The position numbers and the translations under genes were made by a program. Below, in pieces: positions 51,061 to 59,418 of a stretch of DNA of 64,000 bases (within the stretch, counting starts at the first letter, position 1; each line of letters opens with the position of its first letter). The DNA lies in the NCBI RefSeq assembly GCF_014649335.1, contig NZ_BMSV01000001.1, forward strand, positions 806,001 through 870,000, read 5' to 3'. This DNA is from Streptomyces roseolilacinus (GTDB lineage: Bacteria; Actinomycetota; Actinomycetes; Streptomycetales; Streptomycetaceae). The notes under the pieces were generated by a model. That model saw only the letters and a program-made list of their open reading frames with translations, was not told the DNA's origin and ran no database searches.

Positions 51061-51267
51061 CTACCGGTACCGGGGCAGGTCGCGGGTGGAGACGGTCCAC
51101 TCCGCGATGGTGACGTCCTCGCCGTGGACGAAGTCCTTGTGTCGTGCACGATCCCTTCTCCGGTGATCCAGCTTGCCCGGAACGCTGTCCCGCGCCTGCT
51201 CGACGACGTCGCGCATCGCCTGGTGGGGGAACGCGTCACGTCGTGCGTCGTCCGGGGTGGTGGTCAT
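51061..51267 (-). CDS. Small hypothetical protein coupled to the wHTH gene
   Basis: 68-aa, strongly charged (Arg/Asp-rich) with no recognised motif. Its ATG overlaps the stop of the preceding wHTH gene as ATGA, the main reason to believe it. It ends with TVSTRDLPRYR. Function unknown. Confidence 0.6.
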   Translation of the reverse strand: MTTTPDDARRDAFPHQAMRDVVEQARDSVPGKLDHRRRDRARHKDFVHGEDVTIAEWTVSTRDLPRYR

Positions 51268-52496
51268 GGCGCTCGCTCCTTGTCGGGGAGGGACGGAGGC
51301 GACGGGGGATCACCTCCCTCGTGCGGGGACGCCGGCGGGCGGCAGTCCCTGCAGCACCCTGGCTCCGGGGCCCGGAAGGCGCGGTCGCAGCGCTCACAGG
51401 TCTGCAGCGGATCGGGCCGCGGGCCCGCCGGAGCCTCCGGGAGGGGCGGCGGGAGCAGGGCGGTGAGGCGGTGGGCGACCAGCCCCGCCGGGTGGGTGAG
51501 CGGGTCGGGGAGTCCGGCGGTGAGGGCGGCGCGTACGGACGCGGGCCCGGCGTTCCGCTCCAGCCAGGCGGCCACGGCGGGGGCGAGGCGCCGGACCTCG
51601 GCCTCGGACAGGACGAGACGCGGGTCGTCGCGCCGCAGCCCGGCGAGGAGATCGGCGGCCGTCCGGAGGCGGTCGGGGTCACCGCCCCGCGGGACGGGGA
51701 GCGGCCGGGACTCGGCCCGGGGCTCGGGGATGACCGGACCCGGGGCTTCGACGGCCCGGGGCGCCGCGCCCCCGGGCCGGGGTTCCGTACCCCCGGGCCG
51801 GGACGGGGCGGCCGGCGACCGGGGTACCGAGGCCGGGGACGCGGCCTGAGCCGCAGCGGGCCGGGGCTGGACCCCGACGGCCGAGGGCACGGGCTCCGCG
51901 GCCGGTGGTGTGAACTGCTCCGCGACCGGCGGCGCGGGCTCTGCGACCGGCGGCGCGGGCTCGACGCCTCCGGACAGGGCCTCCGCGACCGGTGACGCGG
52001 GCCCGACACCCCCCGGCGTGGTCTCCGTGCCCCCGCGCACGGGCTGGATCTCCAGGGGCCGGGACCCGGCGGCCGGCGGCTCGCCCTTCGGCGCGGCCTG
52101 CGTCACCCGGGTCCTCGGGGCGGCGCCACCGCCCTTCGGCTGGTTGTGGAACACCGTGCGGGTGACGACCCTCCCGCAGTCGAGCCGTTCCCGTCGCCGC
52201 TCCAGGTACCCGGCGGCCTCCAGCTCCCGCAGGGCGTCGGCGATGCGCTTCTCGCTCTCGGGGAAGCGGGCCGCGAGGAACCGGATGCCGATGCGCGCCC
52301 CGTCGGGCAGCGACTGGATGTGGAGGGCGAGACCCATCGCGAGCAGGCTCAGCCGCCGGTGCTGGGCGAGGTGGTTGCCTACCACGGTGAAGTGGCTGGT
52401 GTGCCGTGTATTGACGTGAACGACACCGTATCGGGGGGTCGTTGCGGAAACGGCGCCATCGGTGCGCGAAGGAGCGCTAAAGTGCTGAGCACCCAT
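51264..52496 (-). CDS. wHTH protein with C-terminal zinc ribbon
   Basis: 410-aa DNA-binding protein of a type seen repeatedly in Streptomyces chromosomes and elements. The N-terminal winged helix has FTVVGNHLAQHRRLSLLAMG, ALHIQSLPDGARIGIRFLA and ESEKRIADALRELEAAGYLE. A Pro/Ala-rich linker of about 150 residues (including repeated APPVAE units) leads to a helical region (LVLSEAEVRRLAPAVAAWLE) and a Cys4-type end, CERCDRAFRAPEPGCCRDC. ATG 52496 is tentative since the frame is open upstream. The helical part resembles replication-initiator helices, but I cannot assign that role. Confidence 0.75.
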   Translation of the reverse strand: MGAQHFSAPSRTDGAVSATTPRYGVVHVNTRHTSHFTVVGNHLAQHRRLSLLAMGLALHIQSLPDGARIGIRFLAARFPESEKRIADALRELEAAGYLERRRERLDCGRVVTRTVFHNQPKGGGAAPRTRVTQAAPKGEPPAAGSRPLEIQPVRGGTETTPGGVGPASPVAEALSGGVEPAPPVAEPAPPVAEQFTPPAAEPVPSAVGVQPRPAAAQAASPASVPRSPAAPSRPGGTEPRPGGAAPRAVEAPGPVIPEPRAESRPLPVPRGGDPDRLRTAADLLAGLRRDDPRLVLSEAEVRRLAPAVAAWLERNAGPASVRAALTAGLPDPLTHPAGLVAHRLTALLPPPLPEAPAGPRPDPLQTCERCDRAFRAPEPGCCRDCRPPASPHEGGDPPSPPSLPDKERAP

Positions 52497-52877
52497 CGGG
52501 AAGCCTTCTTCTTCCTGGTGGTCAGGCCCTCGATCGGGAACGCTACTCCCGGCCGGGGGCCGACGTCTGTCAGGCCATCGGTTGACGCGAGCATATGCCT
52601 GCCAACCCGCCCAAAAATCAACCCAGTTGCACATTCCACCCGTGTGAGTGACGGGTGACGAGGGTGGGGTGGGGAGGAGGGTTCCTCACTTCCCTGCGTC
52701 CTTTGAGACAACACCTCGCGGCCCACCACGACGCACCCCACCGAGTCACGGCCCACCGCGACCCGGTCACCGCGGCCGTCCCCACGCTCCCGCCCGGAGC
52801 CCCCACCCGACGCCCCACCACCCGCCCCTGCCCCACCCCGGAACGAGTCCGCCCGTACCGCCGCCGCACACGTCACG
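52497..52877. other. 381-bp spacer before the integrase remnant
   Basis: No credible gene. Its left part is the wHTH promoter region, with an inverted repeat CACCCGT-7 nt-ACGGGTG at 52637-52657. The right part is C-rich and may be decayed 5' sequence of the integrase, but no integrase core-binding domain is recognisable in any frame. Confidence 0.5.
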
Positions 52878-53672
52878 ATGACGCAGACCAACCTGCACCC
52901 TCGGCCGCGCTCGCCGCATCCCCGCCGACTCCGTCAGTTCCTCGACACGGCCCGCGCCGACCGGCTCCACGCCCTGTACAAACTCGCCCTCCGCGCTGGT
53001 CTCCACACCGAACTCCGCAAGGGCGATCGCCTCGGCCTCCACTGGGAAGACCTCGACCTCACCACCGGCACCGCAACAATCCGCCGCTCACTCCAGCGCA
53101 CCCGAACCGGCGACCTCACCCACCTGCCCGCCAAGACCCGGGCACCCGAAAGCCGCATCGCCCTCCCTACCGAGTGCCTCCACTCCCTCAAGGAGCACAG
53201 AGGACGGCAGGGCAGGGAGCGGGGACAGGCCAGGTCGGCTTGGAGCGACAGTGGCTCGTCTTCACCACGCCGACCGGTCGGCCTCTCGGCCCGACCAACC
53301 TCACACACGGCTTCCGCGGCTTCCTCCACCGGGCCGGGCTCCGCTGCATCCGCTTCCACGACCTCCGCCACCCTGCTCTTGGAACAAGGCGTCGAACTCA
53401 TCATCAAGGAACTCTTCGGCCACGCCCACATCGGCGTCACCGCCACCGTCTACGCTCACGCCAGACTCCGCCTCCAGCGCGACGCCATCGACACCCTCAG
53501 CACCGCGCTCGGCGGCCAGGAGACCACCAAGACGGTCAGCTCCGACGGCGACGAGACCACCCTGCGCCGCCCTCGTCCGCTGACGTTGCCGTCAACTACT
53601 GTCGTCACCCCACGTAGAAGCCCCGCCAGGACGCACCTGGCGGGGCTTCATCTCTTCGCTGAGGCCAGCTGA
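52878..53672 (+). pseudogene. Broken tyrosine recombinase (integrase) remnant
   Basis: Parts of a phage/ICE-type tyrosine integrase lie in two frames. One frame gives RLHALYKLALRAGLHTELRK, GLHWEDLDLTTGTATIRRSL and PAKTRAPESRIALP; near 53221-53235 the reading moves to the second frame (VFTTPTGRPLGPTNLTHGF, CIRFHDLRH with the catalytic His-x-x-Arg); near 53365-53375 it returns to the first frame (LLLEQGVELIIKELFGHAHI, GVTATVYAHARLRLQRDAID with the nucleophile Tyr). The N-terminal arm/core-binding domain is missing. Two compensating frameshifts and an insertion near the first catalytic Arg make it non-functional. Confidence 0.85.
53617..53649 (+). terminator. 14-bp hairpin terminator after the integrase remnant
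   Basis: Arms GAAGCCCCGCCAGG and CCTGGCGGGGCTTC with a 5-nt loop. Placed where a terminator or attP-proximal end would follow an intact integrase; no tRNA-like sequence adjoins it. Confidence 0.85.
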
Positions 53673-53731
53673 ATTGAGTGCGATGAAATCGATCTGCAGA
53701 ACCACGTCTAGCGACGCAATATTCGCAGGGA

Positions 53732-54088
53732 TTAACGCTCCCCAAATATCCTGCGGAGATTCCCTGTCAGGTGTTCGTGAATACGGAAACCCCCTTGACC
53801 AGAGTAAGGCAGATTTTCAACGAACGAAACCCTGATCAATTCCCTGACTGCACAATCGCCATGCACGTACGCATCCTCGATGAAGTTGATCAACCGAAGC
53901 CCGATGGCCTCCCCAGTCGAACCTTGGCCAGCCTCGCTGAACAAACTTACCGCCCATCGGACGACGTCTGCGAGGAAAACGTGGGAGAGGAACTCTTCAT
54001 AGAACTCCACATGCTCGGCATGCAAGCCCTCAAGCTGCGGAAAGTCCTGGAGGAGGCCATGAAAGAACTGCTCTTCGTTCATCTCCAT
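53732..54088 (-). CDS. Candidate immunity protein for the RHS toxin tip
   Basis: 118-aa acidic helical protein, beginning MEMNEEQFFHGLLQDFPQLE, with VEFYEEFLSHVFLADVVRWA and GLRLINFIEDAYVHGD. It lies immediately downstream of, and overlaps by 59 bp, the RHS C-terminal toxin coding end, the classic toxin-immunity order. ATG 54088 follows GCAGGAATTG; an ATG at 54082 is an alternative. Codon usage is less GC-biased than neighbouring genes. No domain name is claimed; the immunity role is inferred from position and composition. Confidence 0.7.
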   Translation of the reverse strand: MEMNEEQFFHGLLQDFPQLEGLHAEHVEFYEEFLSHVFLADVVRWAVSLFSEAGQGSTGEAIGLRLINFIEDAYVHGDCAVRELIRVSFVENLPYSGQGGFRIHEHLTGNLRRIFGER

Positions 54089-55800
54089 CAATTCCTGCGA
54101 GGGCCGACTTGAGGTCGGCAAGTAGGCTTCTCGCCACGATCAAGTCGTGCGGGTCGCCGTTTCTATGATTCCTTCCTATCCACTTATTCAGCGCCCTAGC
54201 GTACTGATTTCCCTTGGCTACGTGGTTACGACCGTGCACGAGTTGACCTGAGCTGAGCTCATCGCGAATCGCCGACATCGTCGTACCATCTCCAGTTCGG
54301 GCCGGATTGGTCGTCCCCTTATAAAGATCGTTAACCAAGTTCTGAAGCTTGGGATCAGAGACGCTTGGCGTTGGCAGGATGCAGCCATTGCTGTTGTGAA
54401 CCAAGACCGACGTGGCGCCTGCCAGCACATAGTACGTATGGAGGTCGGCCACCGTCAGGTTGCAGGTGTCCTGATCCTTGCTGTAGACCCTCACCGACTT
54501 GACGGCGGCCTCAACACCATCGTCCGTGCGCAGAGTCGTTCCTGGACGGAGTTCACCTGCATCGACCCAGCTTCGGCCGGACTCGGACCAGAAGGGGTGG
54601 TGATCGGTCGCGGTCAGAACCTCGACGCCGGCGTTCGTGGCGACGGCTATGTCGACGTAGGTCTTGTCCGAAGTCGTGAAGATGGCCGCCGTTACGCGCT
54701 CGGCCCTCGTTGCGCCGGTCTGGGGATCCGTAGCAAGTACCAGGTCACCTACTTCGACTTCCTCGATGGGTTTCTGTGTGCCGTCAGCAAGCTGCACCAT
54801 GGTTCCCGCGGGGAAACTGTCCCGCTTGGCAGAAGATATGAGGCACTGAACCGGGACACTGTCCCCCTTCTTCAGTGCGGTCTTGAGCACCTTGAAGGCA
54901 ATTTTCCCCAGTTTCGCCGTTCCGCCTGTCGCCGCACCGAGTGCGGCATCCGTAGCAGCCCGCTTGCAGGCGGCTCCTGCACCGCCCGCACAGTCGATCA
55001 CATCTCGGGCACCGATGATTTCGAGAAGGTCGACCTCAACGCTCGTGTCCCCCATCCAGCCCATCTTTGAAGCCGCACGGCAAAAGTCCTCATTGTGCGA
55101 ACCAGCGCCACCCGTGCACTTGTCACGGGTCCACAATTTCAGGTCGTAGCTGTAAGAGTGACTGGACTTCGCCCACGAATACTGATCTACGAGCTCCTCG
55201 TGGGTCGGAACATAAGTACCTTCGACTGCGATGGTTTCACCGACCACCTGGACGGTAACCGTCGTGTCGCCTACCGCAATCGCAGATGGGGATGACCCTG
55301 GACCGGGATCTCTGGAGCCCAGCCCCACTACCTTCTTCCCTCCGTCGCGGCAGGAGAGTTCCTGCCTGCCGCATTCGGCGATGATCAGTCCAGTGGGGTC
55401 CGAGTACGTGATCGGGTTGCCGTTCGCATAGGTGTACCCGTTCATCTGGAGCGGGTCCGCGATGTCCATGATCGGGTCGACCGAGATGAAACGGCCCGTC
55501 ACAGGGTCGTATTCGCGGGCGCCGATGTGGGTGAGCCCCGTGGTGGGGTCGTCGATGCCGACCCCCAGGAATGTGTGGCGGTCGACCCAAGAAGTCGGTT
55601 CGGTGCCGCGGGGGTTGCCGTACGGGTCGAAGCGGCGGTGGGTGACCGGCTGGGTGTCGGTCAGGTCCACTGCCGTCGTCGCCGTGCTGTGGTGGTCCGA
55701 CAGCATGACGGTGAGCTTGTGGCCCGTCGTCTTGCCGCCGGTCGTGCGGACCGTGGTCGGGGCGCCGGGGCTGCTGTAGTAGCGGCGGGCGTCCACGGCC
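54030..55800 (-). pseudogene. 5'-truncated RHS polymorphic toxin (RHS core end, HINT-like and toxin tip)
   Basis: Only the last about 590 residues of an RHS protein (full ones exceed 1500) remain. In order: YYSSPGAPTTVRTT, ADHH-type segment MLSDHHSTATTAVDLTDTQP, the RHS-associated core end FDPYGNPRGTE and REYDPVTGRFISVDPIMD, NGYTYANGNPITYSDPTGL; a variable region; a pretoxin HINT-like domain (SFPAGTMVQLADGTQKPIEE ... ATDHHPFWSESGRSWVDAGE ... ADLHTYYVLAGATSVLVHN); and a tip of about 120 residues (LQNLVNDLYKGTTNPARTGD ... KGNQYARALNKWIGRNHRNG). The frame stays open to 56039, but sequence upstream of about 55800 is not RHS-like and runs into the next small gene. Likely not expressed or secreted as is. 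Confidence 0.82.
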
Positions 55801-55974
55801 TGGCCGCCCCGCAGTGGCGGAGCCGAGAGCGGGCCGCCTTGAAGCCGTAGGGAAAGTTTGGGCGCATTCCGCTTCGGTGGTACGCCGTGACGGTGGCCGA
55901 GCGTTCGGCTGGGCTGCTGGCCGGGTGCGATGGCCTGCGGGTTGTGGGTCCTGTTCCGGCCGGCGGTGGTGGTT

Positions 55975-56205
55975 CTACTCGGCTCGGGTGACCTTGGCGT
56001 GGTCGGTGAAGACGCGCCTGAAGAGGTCGTGGCCGACACGTCCGGTGTGGCGGAGTGCCCAGTTCTGTGCGGCTTCCTGCTCTACGTGGGGGCCAAATTC
56101 GGCTCCGCAGCCGGGCGCGGCGCAGAACGCCTCGTAGGTGATTCCGCCTTCGGGTGCACGGCGGATGGTGTGGGTGACGTGCCGGTAGACGGCGCGGGGG
56201 CTCAC
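55975..56205 (-). CDS. Small Cys-containing protein (DUF7848-like)
   Basis: 76-aa protein. CAAPGCGAEFGPHVEQEAAQ with NWALRHTGRVGHDLFRRVF matches a small protein type common beside GntR regulators in Streptomyces elements. Its start overlaps the stop of the gene at 56202 (ATGA). Function unknown. Confidence 0.72.
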   Translation of the reverse strand: MSPRAVYRHVTHTIRRAPEGGITYEAFCAAPGCGAEFGPHVEQEAAQNWALRHTGRVGHDLFRRVFTDHAKVTRAE

Positions 56206-56426
56206 TGGTGGCCCTCCGGGTGGCGTCGCATGTGGACGTTGCAGTCGCTGACGGTGGTCATGTCACCGACCATGCGGGCTCGATCGCGTACGTTGGCCAG
56301 CTCCGCGCACCCCGCACAGCCCTCAACGGGTGCCGGGTCCGGCTCCAAGCGCAACGGGAGTTCGACCGGCGGGGTCGAGTACCTGGTCGGCTCCGTCACT
56401 GCACATCGCCACCTCTCGAACGTCAC
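56202..56426 (-). CDS. Small hypothetical protein of the GntR module
   Basis: 74-aa protein with CAGCAELANVRDRARMVGDM and SDCNVHMRRHPEGH; the Cys/His pattern could bind a metal. It is transcribed divergently from the GntR gene, 129 bp away, and coupled to the DUF7848-like gene. The start at 56426 is tentative; no function is known. Confidence 0.65.
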   Translation of the reverse strand: MTFERWRCAVTEPTRYSTPPVELPLRLEPDPAPVEGCAGCAELANVRDRARMVGDMTTVSDCNVHMRRHPEGHQ

Positions 56427-56438
56427 ATGACCGACCCC

Positions 56439-56467
56439 TTGACAGGCCGGTGCTCTAGTTCAGTATT
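56439..56467 (+). promoter_or_regulatory. Likely promoter of the GntR gene
   Basis: TTGACA at 56439-56444 and AGTATT at 56462-56467 with 17 bp between, about 90 bp upstream of the GntR start codon. Confidence 0.5.
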
Positions 56468-56520
56468 CGAGTGGCCGAAGCACTCCCGCTACGGTTCGCA
56501 GTGCACTAGGGTGCCCCCGC

Positions 56521-56533
56521 TGACGATACGTCA
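56521..56533. promoter_or_regulatory. GntR-type operator
   Basis: Perfect inverted repeat TGACG-ATA-CGTCA, 22 bp before the GntR start codon and downstream of the putative promoter, as expected for autorepression. Confidence 0.65.
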
Positions 56534-56555
56534 ACTCGATGGAGGGGCCTGCCCC

Positions 56556-57278
56556 ATGCCCAGTCCCAAGACGTTCACGAAGATCGCGGACCACTTCCGG
56601 GAACGCATCCTGTCGGGAGAGCTCGAACCAGGCGCCAAGCTGCCGACCAACCGGGAGATCGCCGGGCAGTGGCAGGCCGCGGCCGCCACCGTCTCCCGCG
56701 CCTTGCAGGCCCTCCAGGTGGAGAACTTCATCCGCACCACGCCGCGCGGCACCTACGTCGCCGACGACCCTCGCTGGACGCTGTCGGCGCGGGACCGCTT
56801 GGCCCGGGTCCAACGGGTGAAGTCGTTCCTGGCCGAGGGCGAGACGAGCCGGGTCACGGCGGCCGAGTTGATCGTCCCGCCGCTGTACGTGGCGGAGATC
56901 TTCGACCTGGAAGCCGGGGACCAGGTGGTCCGGCGCGAGTGGCTGGCCGGACGGGGCAAGACCCGGACCGTGTTCGCGGTCACCTGGTACCCGGCCCCGT
57001 TCGCCGCCCTCGTACCGGACCTGCTGAACACCGCCCCCGGCCGCAACCACGGGCTGTCCGCCCGGGTCCTGGAAGCCACCGGGCGCACGATCACCCACGC
57101 CCGCGACGACATGCACGCCCGCCCCGCCGACGCCCGGGAGGCGAGCGCGCTGGGACTGCCGGTCGGCTCCCCGATCCTGGCCGGCGCCCACCGGTGGTCG
57201 GACGCGGAAGGGGTCATCGAGTACGGGGAGTGGTGCCTGCCGCCCCGGTTCACCATCGGCTACGAGTACCAGCCCTGA
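56556..57278 (+). CDS. GntR-family (HutC/UTRA) transcriptional regulator
   Basis: 240-aa regulator. The GntR winged helix is IADHFRERILSGELEPGAKL, PTNREIAGQWQAAAATVSRA, VENFIRTTPRGTYVADDP. The UTRA effector domain follows: VRREWLAGRGKTRTVFAVTW, the Arg/His-rich ITHARDDMHARPADA and ILAGAHRWSDAEGVIEYGEW. Divergent small genes and a palindromic operator suggest it controls the small-gene module. Related regulators in pSAM2-like elements control transfer. Here the element is decayed, so its present role is unclear. Confidence 0.9.
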   Translation: MPSPKTFTKIADHFRERILSGELEPGAKLPTNREIAGQWQAAAATVSRALQALQVENFIRTTPRGTYVADDPRWTLSARDRLARVQRVKSFLAEGETSRVTAAELIVPPLYVAEIFDLEAGDQVVRREWLAGRGKTRTVFAVTWYPAPFAALVPDLLNTAPGRNHGLSARVLEATGRTITHARDDMHARPADAREASALGLPVGSPILAGAHRWSDAEGVIEYGEWCLPPRFTIGYEYQP

Positions 57279-57348
57279 CCGGTCGACGTGGAGCGCCCTC
57301 GAAAGCCACCCGCGGCCTCCGGGCACACCGCCGTCGGCTGACCCGCCG

Positions 57349-57385
57349 CGCGAACGCCCCCGTCCGCCGGGCGGGGGCGTTCGCG
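57349..57385. terminator. 14-bp bidirectional hairpin terminator
   Basis: CGCGAACGCCCCCG and CGGGGGCGTTCGCG with a 9-nt loop, between the convergent GntR and acyl-CoA ligase genes (stop at 57395). Confidence 0.9.
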
Positions 57386-57394
57386 TGCCTGCGG

Positions 57395-59272
57395 TCAGTT
57401 CCGGTACAGCTCCTCGATCTCGGCCGCGAAGTCGCGGGTGATGGCCGCGCGGCGGAGCTTCAGGGACGGGGTCAGGTGGCCGGCCCGTTCCGTGAAGGAG
57501 GTGGCGAGGACGCGGAAGCGGCGGATCGACTCCGGGCGGGAGACCAGGAGGTTGGCGTCGTCCACGGCGCGCTGGAGGGCGGCCAGGAGGGCCTCGTCCC
57601 GGACCAGGGCCGGGAGGGGGACGTCCTGTTTCTTGTGGATGCGGCGCCAGTGCTCCAGGCCCTCCCCGTCGAGGGTGATCAGCGCCGTGACGTACGGGCG
57701 GCCGTCGCCGAGGACGAGGCACTGGTCGACCAGGGGGTGGGCGCGGAGGCAGTCCTCCAGGGGGGCCGGGGCGATGTTCTTGCCGCCCGTGGTGATGAGG
57801 AGGTCCTTCTTGCGGCCGGTGAGGGTGAGGTAGCCGTCCTCGTCCAGGGCGCCCAGGTCGCCGGTGGGGAACCAGCCGTCCGGGGAGGCGGGGACCGGGG
57901 CGGCGGCCTCGGCGTCCCAGTAGCCGGTGAAGACGTGGCCGCCGCGCAGCAGGACCTCGCCGTCCGCCGCGATGCGGACCGAGGTGCCGGGGAGGGGCCA
58001 GCCGACGGTGCCGAGGCGGGGGCGCTGCGGGGGCGTCACCGTGGACGCCGCGGTCGTCTCCGTCAGGCCGTACCCCTCGAACACCGAGACGCCCGCGCCC
58101 TCGTAGAACGCGGCCAGGCGGCGGCCCAGCGGTGATCCGCCGCAGATCGCGTACCGGACCCGGCCGCCGAGCGCGGCCCGGATGCGGCGGTAGACCAGCG
58201 GGTCGTAGAGGGAGCGGGCGGCGCGCAGGGCGTACGACGGGCCGCGCCCGGCGCCGTGTTCCGCGGCCTCCACCGCCTCCCCGTACCGCCGGGCGACCGC
58301 CGCCGCCCGGTCGAAGGAGGCGGCGCGGCCCATGCCCTCGGCGGTCGCCCGCGCCGTGTTGTAGACCTTCTCCAGGACGTACGGGATCGCCACCAGGAAC
58401 GTCGGGCGGAAGGAGGCCAGGTCGGCCAGCAGGTCCTCCGTCGCGATCGACGGGGCGTGCGCCAGGCGGACCCGCGCCCGCAGGCAGCCGATCGCGACCA
58501 TCCTGCCCAGGACGTGGGAGAGGGGGAGGAAGAGGAGCGTCGACGCCGGGTCCTTGCTGACGGACCTGAAGACGGGGTGCAGGAGCTCCACGGCGTTGTC
58601 GACCTCGGCGAAGAAGTTGCCGTGGGTCAGGGCGCAGCCCTTGGGGCGGCCCGTGGTGCCGGAGGTGTAGACGAGGGTGGCGAGCGAGTCGGGGGACCGG
58701 CCCGCCCGGCGGACGGTGACCACCTCGTCGGGGACGTCCGCCCCGGCCTGCCGCAGGGTGCCGAGGGCGCCCGTGTCGAGGGCCCAGAGGTGGGCGAGGC
58801 CGGGCAGTCCGCGGCGCTCCGTGCTGACGAGGCGGGCCTGGTCCTTGTCCTCGACGACGCACGCCGCCGCGCCCGAGTCGTGGAGGATCCAGCGGGTCTG
58901 GTAGGCGGAGGACGTCGGGTAGAGGGGGACGGTGACCAGGCCGGCGGCCCAGGCGGCGAAGTCGAGGAGGGTCCACTCGTACGTCGTGCGGGCCATGATG
59001 GCGAGCCGGTCGCCGGGCCGCAGCCCGTGGGCGACCAGGCCCTTGGCGACGGCCAGGACCTCGGCGGCGAAGGCGGCGGCCGTGACGTCCCGCCAGGCGC
59101 CGTCGCGGTCCTTGCGGGCGAGGACCGGGGCGGTGGGGTCCTCGCGGGCGTTGTCGAAGGGGATGTCGGCGAGCGAGCCGCTCGTCACGGGCGGGACGAG
59201 GGCGGGTACGGAGACCTCGCGGACCACGCCGCCGACGTGGACGCGCTGCGGGGGGACCGGTTCCACTGTCAC
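57395..59272 (-). CDS. Long-chain fatty-acid:CoA ligase (AMP-forming)
   Basis: 625-aa ANL-superfamily enzyme activating fatty acids via acyl-adenylate. AMP-binding motif LVYTSGTTGRPKGCALTHGN, FEGYGLTETTAASTV, GWFPTGDLGALDEDGYLTLT and GRKKDLLITTGGKNIAPAPL (A8-type hinge). Full family length (FadD15-like). GTG 59272. The next gene upstream is the TetR regulator on the same strand, about 146 bp away, and may control it. Confidence 0.92.
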   Translation of the reverse strand: MTVEPVPPQRVHVGGVVREVSVPALVPPVTSGSLADIPFDNAREDPTAPVLARKDRDGAWRDVTAAAFAAEVLAVAKGLVAHGLRPGDRLAIMARTTYEWTLLDFAAWAAGLVTVPLYPTSSAYQTRWILHDSGAAACVVEDKDQARLVSTERRGLPGLAHLWALDTGALGTLRQAGADVPDEVVTVRRAGRSPDSLATLVYTSGTTGRPKGCALTHGNFFAEVDNAVELLHPVFRSVSKDPASTLLFLPLSHVLGRMVAIGCLRARVRLAHAPSIATEDLLADLASFRPTFLVAIPYVLEKVYNTARATAEGMGRAASFDRAAAVARRYGEAVEAAEHGAGRGPSYALRAARSLYDPLVYRRIRAALGGRVRYAICGGSPLGRRLAAFYEGAGVSVFEGYGLTETTAASTVTPPQRPRLGTVGWPLPGTSVRIAADGEVLLRGGHVFTGYWDAEAAAPVPASPDGWFPTGDLGALDEDGYLTLTGRKKDLLITTGGKNIAPAPLEDCLRAHPLVDQCLVLGDGRPYVTALITLDGEGLEHWRRIHKKQDVPLPALVRDEALLAALQRAVDDANLLVSRPESIRRFRVLATSFTERAGHLTPSLKLRRAAITRDFAAEIEELYRN

Positions 59273-59418
59273 GTGCGGCTCCTTGCGTGGGTGGGCCGTT
59301 GTGCTGTGGGTGGGGGCGGGGGCCTGCTGCTGACGCTCACGTCAACTTACTTGTGGGTAAATTAGCGGCGCCCCGCGGTCCCCGGCAATGCTCCGGTCAC
59401 CGTCCCGTACCGCGCCGT

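Noticed and set aside
53771..54112. 113-codon plus-strand frame antisense to the immunity candidate
   Set aside because: Antisense to a better-supported gene that has a ribosome site and toxin-immunity context.
51000..57400. Intact prophage or integrative element
   Set aside because: The integrase is broken, and no structural, replication or transfer genes, tRNA or att repeats are visible.
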